64,000 nt of DNA from positions 122,798 to 186,797 of the forward strand of contig NZ_CABVPX010000015.1 in the NCBI RefSeq assembly GCF_902499125.1, read 5' to 3'. Positions within the stretch are counted from its first letter, which is position 1; every line of letters starts with the position of its first letter. The notes below the pieces were generated by a model. That model saw only the letters and a list, made by a program, of their open reading frames with translations, made no database searches and had not been told where the DNA came from. The DNA comes from Burkholderia arboris (lineage in GTDB: Bacteria; Pseudomonadota; Gammaproteobacteria; Burkholderiales; Burkholderiaceae). This document shows, one piece after another, positions 29,453 to 35,928 of the stretch. Position numbers and translations under genes: made by a program.

Positions 29453-30976
29453 ATGGCATCCCACGATTACCTGAAAAAAATCCTCACCGCGCGCGTCTAC
29501 GACGTCGCGATCGAGACGGAACTCGAACCCGCCCGCAACCTGTCGGTCCGGCTGCGCAATGCCGTATACCTGAAGCGCGAGGACAACCAGCCGGTGTTCT
29601 CGTTCAAGCTGCGCGGCGCGTACAACAAGATGGCGCACATTCCGGCGGACGCGCTCGCGCGCGGCGTGATTACGGCATCGGCCGGCAACCACGCGCAGGG
29701 CGTCGCGTTCTCGGCGGCCCGGATGGGCGTGAAGGCCGTGATCGTCGTGCCGGTCACGACGCCGCAGGTGAAGGTCGATGCGGTGCGCGCGCACGGCGGC
29801 CCGAGCGTCGAGGTGATCCAGGCGGGCGAATCGTACAGCGATGCGTATGCGCACGCGGTCAAGGTGCAGCAGGAGCGCGACCTCACGTTCGTCCACCCGT
29901 TCGACGATCCGTACGTGATCGCCGGCCAGGGCACGATCGCGATGGAGATCCTGCGCCAGCACCAGGGCCCGATCCACGCGATCTTCGTGCCGATCGGCGG
30001 CGGCGGGCTCGCGTCCGGCGTCGCGGCATACGTGAAGGCCGTACGCCCGGAGATCAAGGTCATTGGCGTGCAGGCCGAGGATTCGTGCGCGATGGCGCAG
30101 TCGCTGGATGCCGGCGAGCGCATCGAGCTGAGCGAAGTCGGCCTGTTCGCGGACGGCACGGCGGTGAAGCTCGTCGGCGAGGAAACTTTCCGGCTGTGCC
30201 GCGAATTCCTCGACGGCGTCGTGACGGTCAACACCGACGCGCTGTGCGCGGCGATCAAGGACGTATTCCAGGACACGCGCAGCGTGCTCGAGCCGTCGGG
30301 CGCGCTCGCGGTCGCGGGTGCGAAGCTGTACGCGGAACGCGAGGGCATCGAGAACCAGACGCTCGTCGCGGTCACGTCCGGCGCGAACATGAACTTCGAC
30401 CGGATGCGCTTCGTGGCCGAGCGCGCCGAAGTCGGCGAGGCGCGCGAAGCCGTGTTCGCGGTCACGATCCCCGAGGAACGCGGCAGCTTCAAGCGCTTCT
30501 GCTCGCTCGTCGGCGACCGCAACGTCACCGAGTTCAACTACCGGATCGCCGATGCGCAGTCCGCGCACATCTTCGTCGGCGTGCAGATCAAGCGCCGCGG
30601 CGAATCGGCGGAGATCGCCGCGAACTTCGAGTCGCACGGGTTCAAGAGCGTCGACCTGACGCACGACGAGCTGTCGAAGGAACACATCCGCTACATGGTC
30701 GGCGGCCGCTCGCCGCTCGCGCTCGACGAACGCCTGTTCCGCTTCGAATTCCCTGAGCGGCCGGGTGCGCTGATGAAGTTCCTGTCGTCGATGGCGCCGG
30801 ACTGGAACATCAGCCTGTTCCACTACCGCAACCAGGGCGCGGACTACAGCTCGATCCTCGTCGGGCTGCAGGTGCCGCAGGCCGATCGCGCCGAATTCGA
30901 ACGCTTCCTCGCGGCACTCGGCTACCCGTATGTCGAAGAGAGCGCCAACCCGGCTTACCGCCTCTTCCTGTCGTAA
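29453..30976 (+). CDS. ilvA: Threonine ammonia-lyase, biosynthetic (IlvA)
   Basis: IlvA deaminates threonine to 2-oxobutyrate, the first step of isoleucine synthesis, and is feedback-inhibited by isoleucine. The 507-residue protein has the PLP lysine in FSFKLRGAYNK, the phosphate cradle IGGGGLASG, and two C-terminal ACT-like regulatory domains (EERGSFKRFCSLVGDRNVTEF; FEFPERPGALMKFLSSM). Two ACT domains mark the biosynthetic type. ATG 29453 gives the usual MASHDYLKKILTARVYDVA. queF follows 12 bases later, so they are probably co-transcribed despite unrelated roles. Confidence 0.94.
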   Translation: MASHDYLKKILTARVYDVAIETELEPARNLSVRLRNAVYLKREDNQPVFSFKLRGAYNKMAHIPADALARGVITASAGNHAQGVAFSAARMGVKAVIVVPVTTPQVKVDAVRAHGGPSVEVIQAGESYSDAYAHAVKVQQERDLTFVHPFDDPYVIAGQGTIAMEILRQHQGPIHAIFVPIGGGGLASGVAAYVKAVRPEIKVIGVQAEDSCAMAQSLDAGERIELSEVGLFADGTAVKLVGEETFRLCREFLDGVVTVNTDALCAAIKDVFQDTRSVLEPSGALAVAGAKLYAEREGIENQTLVAVTSGANMNFDRMRFVAERAEVGEAREAVFAVTIPEERGSFKRFCSLVGDRNVTEFNYRIADAQSAHIFVGVQIKRRGESAEIAANFESHGFKSVDLTHDELSKEHIRYMVGGRSPLALDERLFRFEFPERPGALMKFLSSMAPDWNISLFHYRNQGADYSSILVGLQVPQADRAEFERFLAALGYPYVEESANPAYRLFLS

Positions 30977-30988
30977 AGGCGTCCCACG

Positions 30989-31813
30989 ATGAATCCCGAA
31001 CATTCCCCGCTCGGCAAGGCCACCGTCTACGCGGCGCAGTACGACGCGTCGCTGCTGTTCCCGATCCCGCGCGCCGGCGCGCGCGAGCAGCTCGGCATCA
31101 CGTCGGCGCTGCCGTTCTTCGGCACCGACATCTGGAACGCGTACGAGCTGTCGTGGCTCAATGCGCGCGGCAAGCCGCAGGTCGCGGTCGCGACGTTCTA
31201 CGTGCCGGCCGAATCGCCGGCCATCGTCGAATCGAAGTCGTTCAAGCTGTATCTCGGCTCGTTCGCGCAGTCGAAGTTCGACTCGATCGATGCGGTGCGC
31301 GACGTGCTGAAGCGCGACGTGTCGGCCGCGTGCGGCGCGACCGTGTCGGTGCAGCTCGTGTCGGCGCACGATTTCGGCAAGCTCGAGATGGAAGAACTCG
31401 ACGGGCTGTCGCTCGACCGCCTCGATCTCGATACCGACATCTACGAACCCGATCCGTCGCTGCTGTCGGCAGCCGTTGACGAAGCGCCGGTCGAGGAAAC
31501 GCTCGTGTCCGACCTGCTGCGCTCGAACTGCCCGGTCACGGGCCAGCCCGACTGGGGCAGCGTGCAGATCCACTACGTCGGGCCGCAGATCGACCACGCG
31601 GGCCTGCTGCGCTACATCATCTCGTTCCGCAATCACACGGGCTTTCACGAGCAATGTGTCGAGCGGATCTTCCTCGACATCATGCACGCGTGCAAACCGG
31701 TGAAGCTGGCGGTGTATGCGCGCTATACGCGCCGTGGCGGGCTCGACATCAACCCGTTCCGCACGAACTACAACCAGCCGATGCCTGACAACGCGCGGAC
31801 TGCGCGGCAGTAA
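30989..31813 (+). CDS. queF: NADPH-dependent 7-cyano-7-deazaguanine reductase QueF
   Basis: QueF reduces preQ0 to preQ1 in queuosine tRNA modification. The 274-residue form is the two-module type. The QueF motif [12 protein letters not shown] (residues about 77-88) and the nucleophilic Cys in [12 protein letters not shown] are present, along with the C-terminal [13 protein letters not shown] decayed copy of the last 70 bases (31714-31784) occurs at 34755-34824 in the same orientation, bracketing the accessory segment. A hairpin lies just past the stop. Confidence 0.95.
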   Translation: MNPEHSPLGKATVYAAQYDASLLFPIPRAGAREQLGITSALPFFGTDIWNAYELSWLNARGKPQVAVATFYVPAESPAIVESKSFKLYLGSFAQSKFDSIDAVRDVLKRDVSAACGATVSVQLVSAHDFGKLEMEELDGLSLDRLDLDTDIYEPDPSLLSAAVDEAPVEETLVSDLLRSNCPVTGQPDWGSVQIHYVGPQIDHAGLLRYIISFRNHTGFHEQCVERIFLDIMHACKPVKLAVYARYTRRGGLDINPFRTNYNQPMPDNARTARQ

Positions 31814-31824
31814 ATGCAAGGGGA

Positions 31825-31850
31825 CTGGCGGGCATGTGGAAGCCCGCCAG
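31825..31850 (+). terminator. Hairpin after queF
   Basis: CTGGCGGGC (31825-31833) pairs with GCCCGCCAG (31842-31850) over an 8-base loop, 12 bases after the queF stop and between convergent genes. There is no T tract, so the terminator call is tentative. Confidence 0.45.
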
Positions 31851-31879
31851 CACCGCCTGCTTGCGAAAAGAATGTCTTT

Positions 31880-32317
31880 CTAGTTCGGTGCGAACACATC
31901 GGCTTGGCACTTCGGGCAATACAGGTAGATCGTTCGACCATCGGGCATCGAAATGAAGCCGCGCCTTGCCTGGTCTATTCTCCATTTCGCCGAACCACCA
32001 CCCGCGACACGTGCCTTGCCTTCGGCATAGCAATTCGCGGCGTCCAGATCATGGCTGTATGCCCGTTCTGTTACGCGGCTCGCACGCTTGAAAAACGCGC
32101 GGACATCCGCCTGCCGAAGAACGAACGTACGACACGTATCTGCCGTTTCGTCCCCGCTGATGTCAGCCGACCACGCGCCGTTCGTGACGATTTCGACTGA
32201 CTCTGGCACAACCGTGGGTAAAGCCCCTCCAGGCGACGTACCATCGGGCAATGTACCCGCAACCGCGCTGTGGTCGAGCACGAGCGCCAACATCAAAACC
32301 GCGAGTCGAATCACCAT
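31880..32317 (-). CDS. Secreted cysteine-containing protein of unknown function, candidate amidase immunity protein
   Basis: The 145-residue product starts with a signal peptide (MVIRLAVLMLALVLDHSAVAG), so it should be periplasmic. The mature part has Cys at SADISGDETADTC, at ANCYAEG, and a final CPKC near the C-terminus (YLYCPKCQAD), so disulfide bonds or metal binding are possible. I do not recognise a family. Its ATG overlaps the amidase stop by 7 bases, so it is translated right after the peptidoglycan amidase. That pairing, a wall-degrading enzyme followed by a small periplasmic protein, is typical of effector-immunity modules; immunity is inference. GC is lower than in nearby core genes. 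Confidence 0.65.
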   Translation of the reverse strand: MVIRLAVLMLALVLDHSAVAGTLPDGTSPGGALPTVVPESVEIVTNGAWSADISGDETADTCRTFVLRQADVRAFFKRASRVTERAYSHDLDAANCYAEGKARVAGGGSAKWRIDQARRGFISMPDGRTIYLYCPKCQADVFAPN

Positions 32318-32940
32318 TGCCCCTTCGCCGCCTCTGTGCGGTTCTTCCGCGATACTGCCGGATGGCGAAAAACCTCTGCCAACGGCACATTGAGTGTTAC
32401 CGAAAGTTCATGGATGAGCCATCGAAGCGAGTCATTCTGAGCTTCCGGCGCCGCGACGTAGGTTCGTCGGTCAGGGTTCGGTTCATTGAGCGGGAGTGCT
32501 TCACCGACCAATTCCACGCCAATGCTGTCTGTATTAGAAGGGTAACGGTCCGGGACCGCCTTGCGCATCTCACGCCGGTTTTCGCCACGCGGGTCAAAAC
32601 GGCGAAGTTGCTCCAGTTCGACCGGCGTGCAACGCATTTCGGCAACACAGCGCGCCTTGAGACGACCAACATGCCAAGTCTGCTTCTTCAAAGATGCCGT
32701 CTGATAAATCGTTCCATCTTTCTCAATCAGAAAATGCGCCCCGCTGGCAGACGCATTCTGATAGCTACTGAGAGCAGAAGCCGCCGTTGAACCGCCAGTT
32801 TGATGGACGACTACTCCGCTAATCCTCGGCATCTCACCACGCTCGATCTGAGCTTTTCTGGCCCGCACTACGCGTGGACTAAGAGAGTGTTTCAAAAAGA
32901 GTCGTCCGGGCGCTGAAGCGTTCGCCAGCAGATCAGGCAA
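32311..32940 (-). CDS. N-acetylmuramoyl-L-alanine amidase (Amidase_2/PGRP fold), 5' end displaced by an IS
   Basis: The enzyme should cleave the MurNAc-L-Ala bond of peptidoglycan. Zinc-ligand regions are visible: GVVVHQTGG, QTWHVG and FRHPAVSRKNRTEA, with a DSIGVELVGEA segment; this is the phage/type VI effector-like branch. The present frame starts at a TTG inside the IS, so the first 19 or so residues are IS-derived; ATG 32832, just before the catalytic domain, may be the working start. Removing the IS (32883-33796) and one TAA joins it in frame to ATG 33830, giving a 200-residue native protein. There is no signal peptide, so delivery by a secretion system is inferred. It overlaps the next gene by 7 bases. 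Confidence 0.7.
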   Translation of the reverse strand: MPDLLANASAPGRLFLKHSLSPRVVRARKAQIERGEMPRISGVVVHQTGGSTAASALSSYQNASASGAHFLIEKDGTIYQTASLKKQTWHVGRLKARCVAEMRCTPVELEQLRRFDPRGENRREMRKAVPDRYPSNTDSIGVELVGEALPLNEPNPDRRTYVAAPEAQNDSLRWLIHELSVTLNVPLAEVFRHPAVSRKNRTEAAKGQW

Positions 32941-33796
32941 CAGGCGAGTTTGAGGAGCCCTTCATGGATGTCGGCACGACGCTCAAATCGTGTACGAAGA
33001 CGGCGGAATCCGTGCAGCCAGGCATTGGTACGTTCGACGACCCAACGTACTTTGCCAAGACCGCTGCCGTGAGGTTCACCGCGTCGGGCAATCGATGTGG
33101 GAATCCCGGCAGCGTGCAACGGCCGGCGATATTTGTCGTGGTCGTAAGCCCGATCGGCATAGATCCGGCCAGACTTGCGCAAGGGGCGACCACGCAAACC
33201 GCGAACCGGTGGGATGGCGTCGACCAGTGGCAGCAGTTGCGTGATGTCGTTGCGGTTCGCGCCCGTCAGGATGATCGCGAGCGGCGTGCCGTTGGCGTCG
33301 GTGGCGACGTGATGTTTGGAACCGGGTCGCGCACGATCGGTGGGGTTCGGTCCAGTTTTTCGCCCGCCCCAACTGCTCGAACAGAAGTGGAATCGATGAC
33401 GACACGAGAAAAGTCGATCCGATCGGCGGCACGCAGCTTCGCGAGCAGGATCTCGTGGAGCCGATCCCAGACGCCGACCTGTTGCCAGTCGCGCAGGCGG
33501 CGCCAGCAACTGATGCCCAATCCGCAACCCATCTCGGCAGGTAGTTCGTTCCAGCGAATGCCGCTCTTGAGTACGAAAAGTATTCCGGTCAGCGCAGCCC
33601 GATCGGCTACGGGTTTGCGCCCCGGGTACCGGAAGCGTCTCGGCTTTGCTGGTGGCAAAAGTGGTTCGATCAATGCCCACAATTCGTCGTCGATGATCGG
33701 CCTGGTCATCTCCTCGCTCCGCATGTCACAACGGTCGAGGTTAACAGCTTTGTGTTCGAGTTAACAGAGGGCTAACGCTCTTTTTGAAACACTCTC
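32883..33796 (-). mobile_element. IS5-family (IS427-group, IS402-like) insertion sequence
   Basis: The element is 914 bp. Its ends are perfect 19-bp inverted repeats, GAGAGTGTTTCAAAAAGAG at 32883-32901 and its complement at 33778-33796. It is flanked by the direct repeat TAA (32880-32882 and 33797-33799), the kind of 3-bp target duplication made by this group. It contains one transposase read on the minus strand with a frameshift. It interrupts the amidase gene. The IS name is by resemblance, not by search. Confidence 0.85.
32892..33709 (-). CDS. IS5-family transposase, two frames joined by a -1 shift
   Basis: The first frame (33709 to 33266; 148 residues from ATG 33709) has the start MTRPIIDDELWALIEPLLPP and the first catalytic Asp in FSRVVIDSTS. 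The second frame continues to a stop inside the terminal repeat at 32892, with the second Asp in GRIYADRAYDHDK and the Glu in RWVVERTNAWLHG. At 33356-33360 (five A on the coding strand, GCGAAAAACTGG) a -1 slip joins GEK to TGPNPTDRARP and restores a continuous 272-residue DDE transposase. Either programmed frameshifting, known in IS427-group elements, or a disabling indel would explain it. Confidence 0.8.
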
Positions 33797-33830
33797 TAAC
33801 AACCATTCCATTGAAATCAATCGAGAGCAT
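33797..33830 (-). pseudogene. Displaced first codons of the amidase gene
   Basis: Read on the minus strand, ATG 33830 starts MLSIDFNGMVV, which runs into the TAA target repeat and then the IS. Joined across the IS it continues in the same frame as SPRVVRARKAQIERG of the amidase, and the total from 33830 to 32311 without the IS and one repeat is 603 bases, exactly 201 codons. A second in-frame ATG is at 33806. The ribosome site is weak. Confidence 0.6.
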
Positions 33831-33906
33831 TCAATACCCGCATCATATCGCCGCAATCTTTCCGCCGATCGCTTACGTTCATGCCTTCACCCGTCATGCA
33901 CACCGG

Positions 33907-34269
33907 CTAACTCGGCTTTCGCGATAGCTCGGCCATTCGTCCGGTGTCCCATTTCCGTTCAACCGCTGCGCGATACAGCATCGCCAGCGTGATCGACTCC
34001 CGTTTGAGGTCGTGCGGTTGACGAAGCACCCATCGCCGGAACAACGAATAACTTCCCTCGCCTTCCATCAGGAAATACCGGTGAAAATCGAAGTCGCCGG
34101 TATCGATGCAAAATCGCTCAAAAAAGTGGCCCATGAAATCGTCGGCTTCATCGACGGTCTGGCCAAGATCCTCCCAAAGCCTCGTGGCCACGGACAGCGG
34201 CATCGATTTGCCAAGCCCTGCTTCGGATCTGACGAAGGCCTCGATCTCGTCCCACTGCACGTTTTCCAT
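33907..34269 (-). CDS. DUF1493 family protein (acyl-carrier-protein-like fold)
   Basis: The 120-residue protein (MENVQWDEIEAFVRSEAG) matches the DUF1493 pattern: an acidic helical start, LWEDLGQTVDEADDFMGHFFERF, and DFDFHRYFLMEGEGSYS. The family resembles acyl carrier proteins in fold, but no phosphopantetheine DSL site is seen and its function is unknown. Its ATG overlaps the stop of the upstream small ORF (TGATG), and it lies 77 bases before the interrupted amidase gene on the same strand, suggesting one operon. ATG 34269 is preferred over one five codons upstream because of this coupling. Confidence 0.72.
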   Translation of the reverse strand: MENVQWDEIEAFVRSEAGLGKSMPLSVATRLWEDLGQTVDEADDFMGHFFERFCIDTGDFDFHRYFLMEGEGSYSLFRRWVLRQPHDLKRESITLAMLYRAAVERKWDTGRMAELSRKPS

Positions 34270-34493
34270 CAAAACACCTTGCACTCTGGTTCAACAAGAC
34301 AGTTGTACTCGGTGATCGGGCCACGCACCCGCGCCGATAGCCGCCGCATCCCGCCGGATAGATGTGTCACGTTGAGGCCCGTTGAAAAAAGTTCGTCACA
34401 CAATGCAAACTCTCGTTGCCGCTCATACCCCGCTTCAACCGCATTGCATTTGAACGTTCCCAGCCCATCTGCTCGCCGAGCGCCCTCATCCAT
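34269..34493 (-). CDS. Small hypothetical ORF upstream of the DUF1493 gene
   Basis: A 74-residue frame, MDEGARRADGLGTFKCNAVEA onward, ending PITEYNCLVEPECKVF. I recognise no family. The TGATG overlap with the DUF1493 start argues that it is translated. It has three Cys and no signal peptide. It could also be the degraded end of a longer gene cut at the island edge. Confidence 0.4.
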   Translation of the reverse strand: MDEGARRADGLGTFKCNAVEAGYERQREFALCDELFSTGLNVTHLSGGMRRLSARVRGPITEYNCLVEPECKVF

Positions 34494-34516
34494 GCATTGC
34501 CTCCGTCATGACGAAA

Positions 34517-34548
34517 CAAGGCCGGTGCACGCAAATGCACCGGCCTTG
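34517..34548 (-). terminator. 13-bp hairpin past the decayed ridA copy
   Basis: CAAGGCCGGTGCA (34517-34529) pairs perfectly with 34536-34548. On the minus strand it is followed by TTT. It occupies the same place relative to the ridA remnant as the terminator at 35400-35438 does for intact ridA, so it was probably copied with it. Confidence 0.6.
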
Positions 34549-34570
34549 TTGCACAGCTCCTACCCTTGCC

Positions 34571-34750
34571 GAGTTGCTTCGCCGATGCCTTGTCCGCGAT
34601 GTGGTCGATGATCATGCTCGACCGCACGCACGCGTGTGCCGACGGGCGACACGAACACCGTGTTGAACTACGCGAAATCGTGCGCGTCGCCGACCCACAC
34701 GTCGCGGCGCACGACGTGCTCGAGCCTTAACCGGCTTCCTCCAGGATCGC
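34571..34750 (-). pseudogene. Decayed partial copy of ridA
   Basis: This stretch aligns over most of its length to the 3' half of intact ridA (35461-35672), sharing for instance CATGCTCGA, ACACGAACACC, TTGTTGAAC-like TGTTGAAC, GCGCACGACGTGCTCGAG and CCGGCTTCCT. It has internal deletions, substitutions and broken frames, and lacks the 5' half. The order is the same as in ridA on the minus strand. Confidence 0.75.
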
Positions 34751-34754
34751 TGCG

Positions 34755-34824
34755 CATGCGCGGCTACACGTCTCGGCGGGCTCGCCATTAACCCGTTCCG
34801 CATCAACTGGAACCAGCCGACGCC
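34755..34824 (+). pseudogene. Decayed copy of the queF 3' end
   Basis: About 70 bases align to queF 31714-31784 with one deletion and scattered substitutions. GGCGGGCTCG, AACCCGTTCCGCA and AACCAGCCGA are shared. It corresponds to the final [16 protein letters not shown] codons, in the same orientation as intact queF, and immediately abuts the ridA remnant. Confidence 0.75.
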
Positions 34825-34868
34825 GAGACGTCAGGTTGCAGTCATCGCGGGAGCCAGATGGCCCGAAA

Positions 34869-35288
34869 TCAGCCCTGCAGCGGCCGCACAGGGAGGATCT
34901 CCACCAGCCGCAACAGGTAGCCATCAGGGTCCTGCACCAGCACCTCGACCTGGCCGTGCTCGATGTCGCCCTCCCGATACCAGGACGTGCGCGGCTCGAC
35001 GAACAGCGCCACGCCAGCGGCGCGAATCCGGCCGAGGATGGGGTCGAGCGAATCCACCTCGATCTGCAGATTGATCCCCCGCCCGAACGGCGGCGTCAGC
35101 GGCCCCGTCAACCAACTCTCGGGGCTCTGCTGTTCGAGCATCAGTTGAGCGCCCCCGATCTCGAGGTACGCGAAGCCGTCTTCCGGACGCTCGAAGCGAA
35201 TCCGGAATCCCAGCACGTCACGATAGAAGCGCACGCTTCCTGCAAGGTTCGAGCAGATCAGCTCCGGCACCAGCGCAGCCCATTCCAT
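34869..35288 (-). CDS. VOC-superfamily (glyoxalase/bleomycin-resistance) protein
   Basis: A 139-residue single-module VOC protein (MEWAALVPELICSNLAGSVR; FRIRFERPEDGFAYLEIGG; LVQDPDGYLLRLVEIL). Members bind a metal or a drug-like ligand; this pattern resembles bleomycin-resistance proteins, which sequester bleomycin-type drugs, but other roles are as likely. ATG 35288 follows GGGAGGAA. It lies between the remnants and intact ridA, on the same strand as ridA. Confidence 0.8.
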   Translation of the reverse strand: MEWAALVPELICSNLAGSVRFYRDVLGFRIRFERPEDGFAYLEIGGAQLMLEQQSPESWLTGPLTPPFGRGINLQIEVDSLDPILGRIRAAGVALFVEPRTSWYREGDIEHGQVEVLVQDPDGYLLRLVEILPVRPLQG

Positions 35289-35399
35289 ATTCTTCCTCCC
35301 GGTAAAGTCGTACGGCACGTTACACGAACGGGTGGAATGCGTTGCGGCGGTTGCGGTCACGCAGCGGAACCCGGTCCTTCAAGCCAGGTGCCGCACATG

Positions 35400-35438
35400 A
35401 AAAAACGGGCCCTGCGCACACGAATGCGCAGGGCCCGT
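35400..35438 (-). terminator. Intrinsic terminator of ridA
   Basis: ACGGGCCCTGCGCA (35405-35418) pairs with 35425-35438 over a 6-base loop, and the minus-strand stem is followed by six T (35400-35405). It lies 26 bases after the ridA stop. Confidence 0.85.
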
Positions 35439-35463
35439 CACATCTCGGTTCGCCGTCGGCGTG

Positions 35464-35850
35464 TTACTTCGCCGGCGCCTTGTACGCGATGCAGTCGACC
35501 TCAACCTTGCAGTCGATGACCATGCTCGATTGCACGCACGCGCGCGCCGGCGGATGCTCGCCGAAGTACGACACGAACACCTTGTTGAACGACGCGAAAT
35601 CGCGCGCGTCATCGAGCCACACGCCGCAGCGCACGACGTGCTCGAGGCCGTAGCCGGCTTCCTTCAGGATCGCGATCACGTTCTCGATCGTCTGCTTCGA
35701 CTGCGTGACGATCCCGCCTTCGACGACCTCGCCGTTCACCATCGGCGTCTGGCCCGACACGTACAGCCAGCCGTCAGCCTCGACCGCACGTGCGAACGGC
35801 ATCACCTGGCCGCCGGTCCCCTTCGCTTCGCCCACGCCATATCGTTTCAT
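35464..35850 (-). CDS. RidA-family reactive imine/enamine deaminase
   Basis: RidA proteins hydrolyse the toxic enamine/imine intermediates released by PLP-dependent deaminases. The 128-residue protein MKRYGVGEAKGTGGQ contains VSGQTPMVNGEVVEGGIVTQ and the C-terminal substrate region with RACVQSSMVIDCKVEVDCIA, where the RxxxQ/Arg pocket lies. ATG 35850 is preceded by GGAG. It is the last gene of the rpiR - D-aminoacylase - ridA run, 78 bases after the D-aminoacylase gene, so it likely detoxifies intermediates from the D-amino acid deaminase encoded divergently. Confidence 0.87.
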   Translation of the reverse strand: MKRYGVGEAKGTGGQVMPFARAVEADGWLYVSGQTPMVNGEVVEGGIVTQSKQTIENVIAILKEAGYGLEHVVRCGVWLDDARDFASFNKVFVSYFGEHPPARACVQSSMVIDCKVEVDCIAYKAPAK

Positions 35851-35928
35851 CGTTTCACTCCTCATATTTCAGTTACGGATGCGCGCGCCGGCAGCGGCAC
35901 GCGCGGGAGATCGGAACACCTGCCGCGC

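Larger units (their letters stand above)
31814..34824. mobile_element. Accessory insert between queF and the VOC/ridA genes
   Basis: This 3-kb stretch is visibly less GC-rich than its surroundings. It holds a small-ORF/DUF1493/amidase/secreted-protein gene set on the minus strand, an IS5-family element, and at its right end decayed copies of ridA (34571-34750) and of the queF 3' end (34755-34824). No integrase or tRNA is seen. The flanking direct queF 3' repeats suggest insertion at, or recombination through, the end of queF. The boundaries are my inference. Confidence 0.55.

Noticed and set aside
33226..33764. Plus-strand frames inside the IS
   Set aside because: The DDE motifs of the transposase are all on the minus strand.
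34367..34806. Minus-strand frames across the ridA remnant
   Set aside because: They read through diverged ridA-like sequence and do not resemble RidA in frame; treated as pseudogene.
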